Source: Dactylosporangium sucinum (GTDB lineage Bacteria; Actinomycetota; Actinomycetes; Mycobacteriales; Micromonosporaceae). Taken from it: DNA of 64,000 nucleotides. The translations under genes and the position numbers were made by a program. The notes beneath the pieces are model-generated. The model made no database searches, was not told where the DNA came from, and saw only the letters and a list, made by a program, of their open reading frames with translations. Shown one piece after another: positions 31,985 through 39,739 of the stretch (the stretch's first letter is position 1; each line of letters starts with the position of its first letter). The stretch spans positions 1-64,000 of the forward strand of contig NZ_BMPI01000060.1 of NCBI RefSeq assembly GCF_014647515.1, read 5' to 3'.

Positions 31985-32536
31985 TCAGCCGGGCCAGGTG
32001 TCCTCCAGGTGGTGGCGGATCAGGGCCGCGTGGGACAACGGCGTCGACAGGTCGGTCACGTCGCCGTTGGTCGTGTAGTCGAGCAGCACCACCGTCCCGC
32101 CGTCCGCTAAGGCGCGCAGCTCGGCCAGCTCGGCAGCGGCGTGGTGGGTGAGGACCCAGTAATACGACGGGAGGTAGATGCGGCGGCGGGCCGTTTCGTA
32201 GTCGAGGAGGGTGTCGCCGCGCAGGCCCGCGCGGTGGCCGTGGACCGCGCCGAAGCGGCGGGTCGTGCGCTTCAGGCCCGTCATCGTGGTCAGGGTGAGC
32301 TTCGCCGGGTCGACGTCGGCCGTGTCGAAGACCTTCAGGGCCTGCCAGACGCCCTCGACCGACTGGGCCTCGACGCCCGGGGTGAAGGGCACCGGGATGC
32401 CGCCGTGCGGGTAGAACGGGCTCAACCTCACCCACGGCTGCGGGGCCCTCGACGTCACGTCCACCATCGCGGCGCCCGGGAACGCCGCCGCCACGGCCGT
32501 CGCGCTCCGTCGCCGGCTCACCACCTCGATCCCCAT
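31985..32536 (-). CDS. DUF6939-like hypothetical protein
   Basis: 183 residues from ATG 32536 (upstream ATGs at 32545 and 32548 are possible). Landmarks are VVSRRRSATAVAAAFPGA, WVRLSPFYPHGGIPVPFTPG, EGVWQALKVFDTADVD and YETARRRIYLPSYYWVL. These resemble what I recall of the DUF6939 family. No catalytic function is established. It looks cytoplasmic and is divergent from the RsbW-like gene. Confidence 0.75.
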   Translation of the reverse strand: MGIEVVSRRRSATAVAAAFPGAAMVDVTSRAPQPWVRLSPFYPHGGIPVPFTPGVEAQSVEGVWQALKVFDTADVDPAKLTLTTMTGLKRTTRRFGAVHGHRAGLRGDTLLDYETARRRIYLPSYYWVLTHHAAAELAELRALADGGTVVLLDYTTNGDVTDLSTPLSHAALIRHHLEDTWPG

Positions 32537-32633
32537 GCCCCGCATCATGCCCCCCAGGTACGACACTTTCCGTTAGCAAACCCGGGCCGCTGGGTACCGC
32601 GAAGACCGAACCGGCCGCCAGGGGAGGGGTACC

Positions 32634-33062
32634 GTGCCAGCCAACGCGATGCGTCTGCAGTTCTCGCTCGACCTGCCGCGCGACGCGGCCATGGTGGGGG
32701 TGACGCGCCGCACACTGGACGGGGCGCTCGCCGGCGCCGGCGTCACGCGGGACTGCCGCGACGACATCCAGCTGGCGCTCACCGAGGCCTGCGGGAACGT
32801 GGTGTCGCACGCGTCGCTCGCCAGTCAGTACCACATCGACGTCACGGTCGACGAGGACGAGTGCGTCATCGAGGTCACCGACGACGGCGGCGGATTCAAC
32901 CCCGGGAGCGTCCGCCCCGCGGGGGAACTGAGCGAGAGCGGCCGCGGGCTGCAGGTCGTCGCGGCGCTGGTGGAGCGCCTGGATGTGGTGTCCGTCGAGG
33001 AGACGGGGACGCTCGTGCGCTTCAGCAAGCACCTGACGTGGGACGTCGCCGACGGGCGGTAA
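32634..33062 (+). CDS. RsbW-like anti-sigma factor / histidine-kinase-type ATP-binding protein
   Basis: 142 residues from a GTG. The GHKL ATPase motifs are present: N-box DDIQLALTEACGNVVSHAS, G1 VTDDGGGFNPGS and G2 ESGRGLQVVAALVE. Proteins of this size act as serine kinases on STAS anti-anti-sigma factors and sequester a sigma factor. A STAS protein gene follows 65 bases later, an obvious partner. Confidence 0.9.
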   Translation: MPANAMRLQFSLDLPRDAAMVGVTRRTLDGALAGAGVTRDCRDDIQLALTEACGNVVSHASLASQYHIDVTVDEDECVIEVTDDGGGFNPGSVRPAGELSESGRGLQVVAALVERLDVVSVEETGTLVRFSKHLTWDVADGR

Positions 33063-33127
33063 TCGGCCGTTCGGCCGTATGATTCGACCGGAAGTACGAA
33101 TTGGGCATCGAGAAGGGCAGTGGCGGA

Positions 33128-33454
33128 ATGCAGGTCACCTCTGCGGTCGACGGGTCGCGCGCCGTCGTCAAGGCGAGCGGCGAGCTCGACGTCGCTACCG
33201 CGCCGGAGCTGCGCGCCTACCTGCACGAGCTGGTCGACAACGGTGCCTCGACGGTCGTCGTCGACCTCACCGACGTGGGGTTCCTCGACTCGACCACGCT
33301 CGGCGTGCTGATCAGCGTGCACAAGCGGCTCGTCGAGACGGGCGGCGTCGTGGAGCTCGTGGTGCCGCACGCGCGCCTGCTGCGCATCTTCCAGATCACC
33401 GGCCTGGACCGCGTGTTCACCATCCACGCGTCACCGGCCGACGCCACCGTGTAG
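33128..33454 (+). CDS. STAS-domain anti-anti-sigma factor
   Basis: 108 residues from ATG 33128 with GAAGGG upstream. The STAS fold has the phosphorylation loop DLTDVGFLDSTTLGVLISVH, with Ser after Asp as in SpoIIAA and RsbV. It should be phosphorylated by the RsbW-like kinase encoded upstream, and by its unphosphorylated form release a sigma factor. The phosphatase may be the SpoIIE protein at 16651 or another. Confidence 0.92.
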   Translation: MQVTSAVDGSRAVVKASGELDVATAPELRAYLHELVDNGASTVVVDLTDVGFLDSTTLGVLISVHKRLVETGGVVELVVPHARLLRIFQITGLDRVFTIHASPADATV

Positions 33455-33480
33455 TCGCATCCGGTCGCCACAATCGGGCG

Positions 33481-34107
33481 ATGCGGAGAACCTGGCGGCT
33501 CGCGATCGCCCTACCGGCCCTGCTCGCCATGCTCGGCTGCCTCGGCCCGTGCGCCGACCTCATCGACGAGTCGGTCGAGGACGTGCCGGTCGAGTACAAC
33601 CTCTGCTGCGTGAACGCGGGCGTGGACCGGCTGGCCCAGATCACCGGCGTCCAGCCGGTCACCGTGGCCGACGGCGTGCTGACCGGCGAGACGCGCGGCA
33701 TCCGGGTCGAGGCCACGGCCGTCACCCGCACGCTGCACATCGACAAATCGGACTTCGACTCGGACACCGACGGCATGGTGCCGCTCGACGACGCCCACGA
33801 GTACGTCGCGCTGCTCGTCAGCCGCGTCCCGGACCGGCCCGTCGCCACCCACCCGTGGCGCGACCAGCACGGCATCGCCGTCTACGCCACGCCGGCGGAC
33901 GCCTGGCCGGAGCCGCGCTGGGAGGGCACGCCCCGCATGGTCGACCCGCACAACGGCAAGGACGTGCGGTCGAAGATCATCGTGCTGCGGGTGCCGGTCG
34001 GCAGCACCGTCGTGTACACCCTCGACCTGCAGCGACGCCTGCCCGACCGCCCGGCGATCGACCTGCGCACCGGCGCCCGCGGCGGCTATCCCGCGAAGCC
34101 GGCCTGA
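33481..34107 (+). CDS. Exported hypothetical protein (possible lipoprotein)
   Basis: 208 residues. A basic start MRRTWR and hydrophobic core (LAIALPALLAMLGC) form a signal sequence. The Cys could be lipidated, although AMLGC is a weak lipobox. The mature part has a CC pair (NLCCVNAG) and no recognised domain. Function unknown. Confidence 0.75.
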   Translation: MRRTWRLAIALPALLAMLGCLGPCADLIDESVEDVPVEYNLCCVNAGVDRLAQITGVQPVTVADGVLTGETRGIRVEATAVTRTLHIDKSDFDSDTDGMVPLDDAHEYVALLVSRVPDRPVATHPWRDQHGIAVYATPADAWPEPRWEGTPRMVDPHNGKDVRSKIIVLRVPVGSTVVYTLDLQRRLPDRPAIDLRTGARGGYPAKPA

Positions 34108-34410
34108 TCACCGCGGGCAGGCACCGCTGCCGACCACGGTGTTCGTGGTGGCGTCGAGGATGATGTACCGCCCGTGCTCCACGATGTTCAACCGCCCGCC
34201 CGGGATGGGCCGCCCGGTGCAGTAGCTCGGCAGCGGGATCGTGCGCGCCGCGGTGACCGGCGACGGCGCGCTCGGCGGAGCCGCCAGCGCGAGCGCCACC
34301 AGGGCGAGCACGCGCCCGGCCCGCCCCGGCGCGGACGCGACGGCACGCCGGGCCGGCCGCCGGCGCCCGACGGCGGGCACCGCGGGCGTGTCGAGGTCGA
34401 TGACGGACAT
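34108..34410 (-). CDS. Small exported hypothetical protein
   Basis: 100 residues. A long basic N-region (RRRPARRAVASAPGRAGR) leads into a hydrophobic segment (VLALVALALAAPPSA), then a 50-residue mature part with two cysteines (LPSYCTG and GSGACPR) that may form a disulphide. It ends one base after the stop of the convergent gene. Function unknown. Confidence 0.65.
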   Translation of the reverse strand: MSVIDLDTPAVPAVGRRRPARRAVASAPGRAGRVLALVALALAAPPSAPSPVTAARTIPLPSYCTGRPIPGGRLNIVEHGRYIILDATTNTVVGSGACPR

Positions 34411-34459
34411 CGCCCTCGATGCTAAGGCCTCGTCCGCACGATCCCGCACCGCAGCGTAG

Positions 34460-35326
34460 TCAGGCCGCCACGCGTGGGACACCAAGTTTTCGGACGCCGC
34501 CGTCGAGGACGGGAACGTAGCCGAGGCGGGCGTACAGCCGGTTGCTCACCGGGTTGGCCAGGTCCGTGTACAGCACGCACCGCTGCGCCCCGGCGTCGAG
34601 CGCGCGGGCCGAGGCGCCGGCCACGCAGGCCGCCGCGTAGCCGTGGCCGCGCCGCGACGGCGGCGTGTAGACGGCGCTGAGCCGGACCACGCCGCCGACC
34701 GGCCGGGTGCGCCACAGGAACGACACCGGCTCCCCGCCGGCCCGCCAGAACCAGCACAGCCCGCCGGCCGCGAGCCGCGCCGCGGCGGAGGCTTCGGACT
34801 GCTCGCTGGACGTCCCGGTCTCGACGCCGAACGCCCGCACCCAGTCCAGGACGAGGCCGAGGTCGGCCGGCGTGGCCTCGGCGAGGCTCCCCGGCACCCC
34901 GACCGGCGGCCGGAGGGTGTCGAGCACGTGCAGCCGGTTGCGCCAGCCGGTGACCTCCGCCGCCCCGTAGCCGTCGGCGAACGCCTCCAGCTCGCCGTCC
35001 GCGCCGTTGACGGCGTCGAGCCCGGCCAGCTCGGCCGGTGCCGAGGCCACGTACGCCCCCAGGAACCGCGCGGCCGCGGGGTCGGGCGCGCTGACGAACA
35101 TGGCCCGCGGCGGGGTCCAGAGCGCCGTGCCGGCGACCGTCCCGCCGCGCATGACCCGCAGCCAGACGGCGTCGCCGGGGTCGAGCCCGTCGCGCAGGAG
35201 CCCGTCGACGAGCGCGGCCGGCACCGTGTTGCGGACCGGGTCGCGCACCAGCCAGTCCAGGGCCGCCGCCGCGAACGACCGCACGTCCGGGTCCCGCACG
35301 CAGGTGAACCCCCCGAGCTCCGCCAT
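34460..35326 (-). CDS. GNAT-family N-acetyltransferase
   Basis: 288 residues. The C-terminal GNAT domain is clear: VVRLSAVYTPPSRRGHGYAAACVAGASAR (motif A, Q/RxxGxG/A as RRGHGY) and CVLYTDLANPVSNRLYARLGY (motif B). The N-terminal half is a degenerate GNAT-like domain. Transfers an acetyl group from acetyl-CoA; the acceptor is unknown. Confidence 0.9.
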   Translation of the reverse strand: MAELGGFTCVRDPDVRSFAAAALDWLVRDPVRNTVPAALVDGLLRDGLDPGDAVWLRVMRGGTVAGTALWTPPRAMFVSAPDPAAARFLGAYVASAPAELAGLDAVNGADGELEAFADGYGAAEVTGWRNRLHVLDTLRPPVGVPGSLAEATPADLGLVLDWVRAFGVETGTSSEQSEASAAARLAAGGLCWFWRAGGEPVSFLWRTRPVGGVVRLSAVYTPPSRRGHGYAAACVAGASARALDAGAQRCVLYTDLANPVSNRLYARLGYVPVLDGGVRKLGVPRVAA

Positions 35327-35346
35327 GCGGCCATCGTCGCAGACGC

Positions 35347-35760
35347 TCAGCCCCGGGCGCCCGCTCCGGCGTACTCACGGGTGGTGACGGGCAGGTGAAC
35401 GGGTGCGAGCCGCCGGGTCCGCCACTGGTAGGAGGCGGTGACGACGGCGAGCGACCACCCGTACACCCCGACGGCGAACGAGGTCCAGGAGTCCGGCCAG
35501 GCGGCCACCCCGAGCGTGCCGCCCACGAGCGCCGCGACCGCGACCGGCCAGGCGACGGCCAGCATCCGCCCCCGCGGCCGCGGTGGCGTCCCCGGCCGCA
35601 CGAGCACCAGCAGGAGCGCCGCGGCGGCCCCGGCCGCGGCCAGCCGCAGGTACCCGCCGCCGCCCGTGACCAGCGGGATGGCCACCGCCGCACACCCGGC
35701 GAACCCGTACCACCGCACGAGCCGCGGCGGTTGTCCACTGTGGACCCGATTCTCCCCCAT
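35347..35760 (-). CDS. Small membrane protein, hypothetical
   Basis: 137 residues from ATG 35760 (an ATG at 35775 is possible). About four hydrophobic segments (YGFAGCAAVAIPLVTGG, LRLAAAGAAAALLLVLV, MLAVAWPVAVAALVGG, FAVGVYGWSLAVVTAS) indicate an inner-membrane protein. No family recognised. Confidence 0.7.
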   Translation of the reverse strand: MGENRVHSGQPPRLVRWYGFAGCAAVAIPLVTGGGGYLRLAAAGAAAALLLVLVRPGTPPRPRGRMLAVAWPVAVAALVGGTLGVAAWPDSWTSFAVGVYGWSLAVVTASYQWRTRRLAPVHLPVTTREYAGAGARG

Positions 35761-35783
35761 GCTGAGAGCCTGCATCGAGGACG

Positions 35784-36365
35784 CTAAGAGGTTCCTGAGC
35801 GAACCTGTGAATCACTCAGGAAGCGCGTCACCAGCGCCGCGACCAACAGCCCGGCCGCGCCGAGCTCCAGCAGCCGCACGATGACCGCCTGCGGCGCCGT
35901 GAACCAGGCCAGGAACGGCTGCACCGCGAGCCCCGGCACCCAGACGGCGAGCGCGGCGGTCCAGAACACGGCCGGCCGCCGGGCGGCCACCGGCACCGCG
36001 GCGACCCCGTCCCGCAGCCAGCCGGTCCGCCCGGCATGCAGCGCGACCGCGAGCACGACCAGCGCGCCGGCCACGGTCGACCCGTAGTGCAGTACCCGCC
36101 ACCACGGCTGCCCGGCGAACGCCGTCGCGTCGAGGAAGGTGAGCCGCTCGGTCCCGCGGTCGGCGTTCGCGGCGTGCGTGACCAGGTCCCACAGCCGGTG
36201 CGACACCGCGCCGAGCCAGGCGCTGAGCACCGTGATCGCCCACGGGTGCCGCCGGGCGGCGAGGGCCGCGTAGTCGCCGACCGCGAACCGCCGCAGCGGC
36301 CCGCCCCGCGGCAGGTGCGCCACGACGACCGGCGCGGCGGCGTGTGACGGGAAGGTCAGCGGCAT
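35784..36365 (-). CDS. DUF4184-family membrane protein
   Basis: 193 residues. The start MPLTFPSHAAAPVVVAHLP and the SAWLGAVSHRLWDLVTHA segment are typical of DUF4184 (cf. the metal-dependent hydrolase-like SHAA motif). About five membrane segments follow. At 193 residues it is shorter than the roughly 240 usual, with little between the first two motifs, so part of the N-terminal domain may be lost. Function unknown. Confidence 0.82.
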   Translation of the reverse strand: MPLTFPSHAAAPVVVAHLPRGGPLRRFAVGDYAALAARRHPWAITVLSAWLGAVSHRLWDLVTHAANADRGTERLTFLDATAFAGQPWWRVLHYGSTVAGALVVLAVALHAGRTGWLRDGVAAVPVAARRPAVFWTAALAVWVPGLAVQPFLAWFTAPQAVIVRLLELGAAGLLVAALVTRFLSDSQVRSGTS

Positions 36366-36419
36366 GCCGTGATGCTGTCGCGCGTGGTCCCCGCCGCGGA
36401 AGGACCTTCACCAAACCTC

Positions 36420-37319
36420 CTAGAAGCGGAGGCCGGCCAGGTAGTTGTAGCCGTTGCGGGCGGTCGTCAGGGCCTCGGCCGGCGTGCGGGGCGGGCTGCC
36501 CGCGTCGTCGCGCTCGACGATGTACTCCACCAGGCCGGCCTCGCGGGCGTGCTCGAAGATGCGGCCGAAGTCGATCAGGCCCGCGCCCGGGTCGGCGAAC
36601 GACGCGTTGGTGTCCAGGTCCTTGACGTGGACCTGGCGGATGCGGCCGCGGTGGCGCTGGATCAGGTCGACCGGGTCGGCGGTGCCGCGCCAGGCCCAGA
36701 AGAGGTCGACCTCCAGGTGGACCAGATCCGGGTCCGTCTCCGCGGTGAGGATGTCGTAGCCTCGGCGGCTGCCGCCGTCCTGGCGCACGAACTCCAGCTG
36801 GTGGTTGTGGTAGCCGAAGTCCAGGCCGGCCCGCTTGGCGAGCAGGCCGGCGCGGTTGAGGTCGCGGGCCATCGCGTGGTACTTCGCACCGTCGCGGATC
36901 GGCTGGCCCGTCGCGAAGTCGAGGCCGAAGAACGGGTGCACGACGTAGGTGTTGCCGACGACGTTGGCGTCCTCGAGCGCCCGCTCCCAGGCGGACGCGT
37001 CGAACGGCTGGGGGATGCCGACGTGCCCCGACGTGGCCCGCAGCCCGGCGGCGTCGAGCGCGGCCCGGAACTGGGCGGCCGTGCGGCCGACGAAGCCGGC
37101 GTGCTCGACCCGCGTGTACCCGATCGCGCGCAGCTCCCGCAGGCTGGCGTCGAGGTCGATCGCGAGCTGGTCGCGCAGCGTGTAGAGCTGGACGCTGATC
37201 CTGTCGCGCGGCACCCGGTCGGGCCGGTGGGCGGGTGCCGCGCCGGCGGAGCCGAGCAGGGTGGTGGAGGCCGCCGCACCCAGGGCAGCGGCACCGAACA
37301 GTTGACGACGGCTCGGCAT
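36420..37319 (-). CDS. Exported sugar phosphate isomerase/epimerase-like TIM-barrel protein
   Basis: 299 residues. A TAT-like signal (SRRQLFGAAALGAAASTTLL) precedes an AP-endonuclease-2/xylose-isomerase-like barrel. Metal-site landmarks are GYHNHQLEF, DLVHLEVDLFWAW and VHVKDLD. Exported members of this family accompany carbohydrate catabolism and often act on keto-sugars. No operon partner is adjacent. Substrate unknown. Confidence 0.9.
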   Translation of the reverse strand: MPSRRQLFGAAALGAAASTTLLGSAGAAPAHRPDRVPRDRISVQLYTLRDQLAIDLDASLRELRAIGYTRVEHAGFVGRTAAQFRAALDAAGLRATSGHVGIPQPFDASAWERALEDANVVGNTYVVHPFFGLDFATGQPIRDGAKYHAMARDLNRAGLLAKRAGLDFGYHNHQLEFVRQDGGSRRGYDILTAETDPDLVHLEVDLFWAWRGTADPVDLIQRHRGRIRQVHVKDLDTNASFADPGAGLIDFGRIFEHAREAGLVEYIVERDDAGSPPRTPAEALTTARNGYNYLAGLRF

Positions 37320-37439
37320 GGCGGTGCCTTTCTCGTCTGTTCGGCCGGCCGTTACGGCGCGGCCGCCGCGCTCAGTCGCGGATGTATGTCAATCTTTCGA
37401 TCACGCCACCCTACGGTACTGCTGGGATGAAGGAAAGAT

Positions 37440-37961
37440 TCAACCGAGCAGACCGATAGTCAGGTCCACCGCGACAGAACCGCCGACGCGGCGCGGCTCC
37501 TGCGCGTGCTCCCAGTCGACCACCGCCACCGAGGGGTCGGCCGGGTCGTACCGGACCGGCAGCAGCACGCCCGGCCCGACCAGCCGGACGAGCGCGGGCG
37601 GCACGACCTGCCGCACCCGGGCGGCGACCGGCCCGGCCGGGGTCGGGATCGCCAGGTCGATGCGGGTCACCTGGTGCTCGTCCGGGTCGGCCGACAGGTC
37701 GCCGACCGCCACGACGGTCGCCAGGGCCGGGGTGCCGGTGCGCAGCACCCGCCGCTGCCGGGCGAGGTTCCGCGCGCCGATCACGAGCAGCGGCAGGCCG
37801 GTGGCGAACAGCGCGACCGCCACCGCGGCGACGGCGAGGAGTTCGACGCCGCGCAGCGCGAGCGCGACGAACGACAGCAGGACGGCGACCGGCAGCAGGA
37901 TGAGGCCGGTGAGGCGGGCGGCACCGGCGCCCGAGTTGAGGCTCGACACGGCGACCAGCAT
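37440..37961 (-). CDS. DUF3592-like membrane protein
   Basis: 173 residues. Two N-terminal membrane helices (LTGLILLPVAVLLSFVALAL and LLAVAAVAVALFATGLPLLV) precede a soluble beta domain (RTGTPALATVVAVGDLS, LLPVRYDPADPSVAVVDW). The 'pVrYdPaDP' phrase is typical of DUF3592 proteins. Function unknown. Confidence 0.8.
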   Translation of the reverse strand: MLVAVSSLNSGAGAARLTGLILLPVAVLLSFVALALRGVELLAVAAVAVALFATGLPLLVIGARNLARQRRVLRTGTPALATVVAVGDLSADPDEHQVTRIDLAIPTPAGPVAARVRQVVPPALVRLVGPGVLLPVRYDPADPSVAVVDWEHAQEPRRVGGSVAVDLTIGLLG

Positions 37962-37981
37962 CGCCGCCCGCCCGCCGGCCG

Positions 37982-38512
37982 TCAGTCGGGTTCCGTGCCG
38001 GCCGGCTGTTGCGCCGACGACACCAGGATCTGATCCAGGAACGCCGCCAGCTTGCCGCGGGTGCGCCCGATCTGCTCGTCCAGCGACAGCGTCTCGTCGA
38101 ACCGGCCGCCGAGCTCCGGGCGCTTCTTTCCCCGGATGTACAGCGAGCAGGCCAGGTCCGTGCACACGTACAGGCCGATCGAGTTGCCGTCGCGTCCGGC
38201 CTGCCCGGCGCGGCGCCCGGTCATCATCGTCACGCCCGGGCCCGGGTGGGTGGTCAGGCACAGCGAGCACATGCCGCGGTGCAGCAGGCCGCGCCGCTGG
38301 GCCGCGATGCGCAGCGAGACGCCGACCAGGCGGTCGCCGTGCTCGGCCACGAGATAGGCGCGGTCCGGCGCGCCCGGATCTCGCCAGCCGAGGAAGTCGA
38401 GGTCGGCCCAGGGCCGCTCGGCGAGGTCGCGCGGCAGCGCCGCCCGCTGGGCCTCGCCCTTGGAGCAGTTGACGAACGACGTGCGGATGTCGCGGTCGGA
38501 GAGTGCCTTCAC
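37982..38512 (-). CDS. FBP/FusB-type elongation-factor-G-binding zinc-finger protein
   Basis: 176 residues from GTG 38512. The C-terminal treble clef has Cys82-x2-Cys85 (MCSLC) and Cys117-x4-Cys122 (CTDLAC), the spacing found in FusB. Just before are YLVAEHGDRLVGVSLRIA and the basic HRGMC turn. FusB-type proteins bind EF-G and free it from fusidic-acid-stalled ribosomes. Actinomycete homologues are common and mostly untested. It is divergent from a TetR gene and shares the 21-bp dyad at 38529, so it is probably drug- or metabolite-inducible. Confidence 0.85.
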   Translation of the reverse strand: MKALSDRDIRTSFVNCSKGEAQRAALPRDLAERPWADLDFLGWRDPGAPDRAYLVAEHGDRLVGVSLRIAAQRRGLLHRGMCSLCLTTHPGPGVTMMTGRRAGQAGRDGNSIGLYVCTDLACSLYIRGKKRPELGGRFDETLSLDEQIGRTRGKLAAFLDQILVSSAQQPAGTEPD

Positions 38513-38528
38513 GTTGCCCGACGGTACG

Positions 38529-38549
38529 TTGCCTAGATACCCTAGGCAA
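38529..38549. promoter_or_regulatory. 21-bp TetR operator at a leaderless start
   Basis: TTGCCTAG-5-CTAGGCAA is a perfect 8+8 dyad ending one base before the ATG of the TetR gene at 38550 and 17 bases from the start of the FBP gene. No ribosome site precedes 38550, so the TetR mRNA is likely leaderless and autorepressed, with the FBP gene repressed too. Confidence 0.7.
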
Positions 38550-39194
38550 ATGGTTATCAACTCTAGGAAGGGGCTCACGACCGAGATCGTGGTCAAGGCG
38601 GCGGCCGACCTCGCCGACGAGGTCGGGCTGCCCGCCCTCACGGTGTCGGCCGTGGCGCGGCGGCTCGGCGTGAAGGACGCCAGCCTGTATTCGCACGTGA
38701 GGAGCCTCGACGACCTGCGCACGCGGATCGCCCTGCTGGCCGCGGAGGAGATGACCGACCGGATCGCGTTCGCGGTCGTGGGCCGGTCGGGCAAGGACGC
38801 GCTCGTGGCCTTCGCCGACATGTACCGTGCCTTCGCCGTCGAGCGCCCGGGCCGCTACGCGGCGACCCAGCGGCCGCTCGACCCGGCGGTGACCGAGGGC
38901 ACGGCCGCCATGTTCCGCAGCGTCGAGCTGACGCACGGGATGCTGCGCGGCTACGGCCTGGCCGACCCCGACCTCACCGACGCGGCGCGGCTGCTGCGCA
39001 GCGCCTTCCACGGCTTCGCGGTGCTGGAGAGCAACGGCGGCTTCGCCCACCCGCGCTCGCTCGACGACTCGTGGCGCCGCGCCCTCGACGCCCTGCACCA
39101 CACGCTGGTGCACTGGCCGGATCACGCCCCGGAGAGCGCTCCGGAGAGCGCCGCGGAGAGCGCTCCGGAGAACGCCCCGGATCACGTCTCGTAG
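38550..39194 (+). CDS. TetR-family regulator with repetitive acidic tail
   Basis: 214 residues. The helix-turn-helix is VKAAADLADEVGLPALTVSAVARRLGVKDASLYSHVRSLDDL, with a TetR_C_33-like ligand domain (FAVERPGRYAATQRP, FHGFAVLESNGGFAHPRSLDDSW). The C-terminus ends in four-residue repeats PESA-PESA-AESA-PENA, encoded by near-identical 12-base units. It probably controls itself and the divergent FBP gene. Confidence 0.92.
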   Translation: MVINSRKGLTTEIVVKAAADLADEVGLPALTVSAVARRLGVKDASLYSHVRSLDDLRTRIALLAAEEMTDRIAFAVVGRSGKDALVAFADMYRAFAVERPGRYAATQRPLDPAVTEGTAAMFRSVELTHGMLRGYGLADPDLTDAARLLRSAFHGFAVLESNGGFAHPRSLDDSWRRALDALHHTLVHWPDHAPESAPESAAESAPENAPDHVS

Positions 39195-39568
39195 CGGATC
39201 GACCGCCAGGCGGTGAAGGCCCAGCGCAGGTCGGCGTCGGCGCTGACGAACACCGTGCGCACGTAGCGGCCGTCGACGAACGTGTATCCCCACAGCGTGT
39301 CGGGGAAGAGCCAGGCCGCGCGGTGCCCGATCCCGTCCCGGCCGGCCTCGCCGAGCCGGCCGGTGGACCCGGGCGGCACCTCGCCGGCGAGCGCCGCGAG
39401 GAGGTCCAGCTCGCTCACGTCGCGCGAGCCGGCCGTCGTCACGTCGAGCACCTGCAGCAGCCCGGCCGGCCCGGTCCAGACGGCCGGGCGCTGCGCCTGG
39501 CGCTGCCGGCGGCGCTCCCACGCCCCCGCCAGTTCGACGGTCCACCGCTCCGTCAGCCGCATCCGCAT
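39182..39568 (-). CDS. Hypothetical protein
   Basis: 128 residues from ATG 39568. The sequence has a basic helical start (RWTVELAGAWERRRQRQAQRP) and a beta-rich end with many aromatics (AWLFPDTLWGYTFVDGRYVRTV, DLRWAFTAWRSIRYET). It overlaps the TetR 3' end by 13 bases. Its start faces the GH81 gene across the GAGAGCGCTCTC palindromes, so both may share that control. Family not recognised. Confidence 0.65.
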   Translation of the reverse strand: MRMRLTERWTVELAGAWERRRQRQAQRPAVWTGPAGLLQVLDVTTAGSRDVSELDLLAALAGEVPPGSTGRLGEAGRDGIGHRAAWLFPDTLWGYTFVDGRYVRTVFVSADADLRWAFTAWRSIRYET

Positions 39569-39595
39569 GCATCGAGTGTGCCGCGCCCGCGAGCC

Positions 39596-39649
39596 GAGAG
39601 CGCTCTCAAAACGTTTCCGCAGGTCAGACCGTGAGTAGAGAGCGCTCTC
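39596..39649. promoter_or_regulatory. Twin CebR-like operators upstream of the GH81 gene
   Basis: GAGAGCGCTCTC occurs twice as a perfect dyad (39596-39607 and 39638-39649), centres 42 bases (four turns) apart. The inner GAGCGCTC is the core of the CebR box TGGGAGCGCTCCCA that controls cellulase genes in streptomycetes. A LacI-type repressor of this kind is the likely binder; it is not adjacent. Confidence 0.7.
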
Positions 39650-39739
39650 CGCGAGCTGGCCATTGACATCGGTCGCCGCGGTCCGCATCATTCGCAGGGA
39701 CCTGTGGAAGCCGCCACTTCAGACGACACGGAGTCCTTC

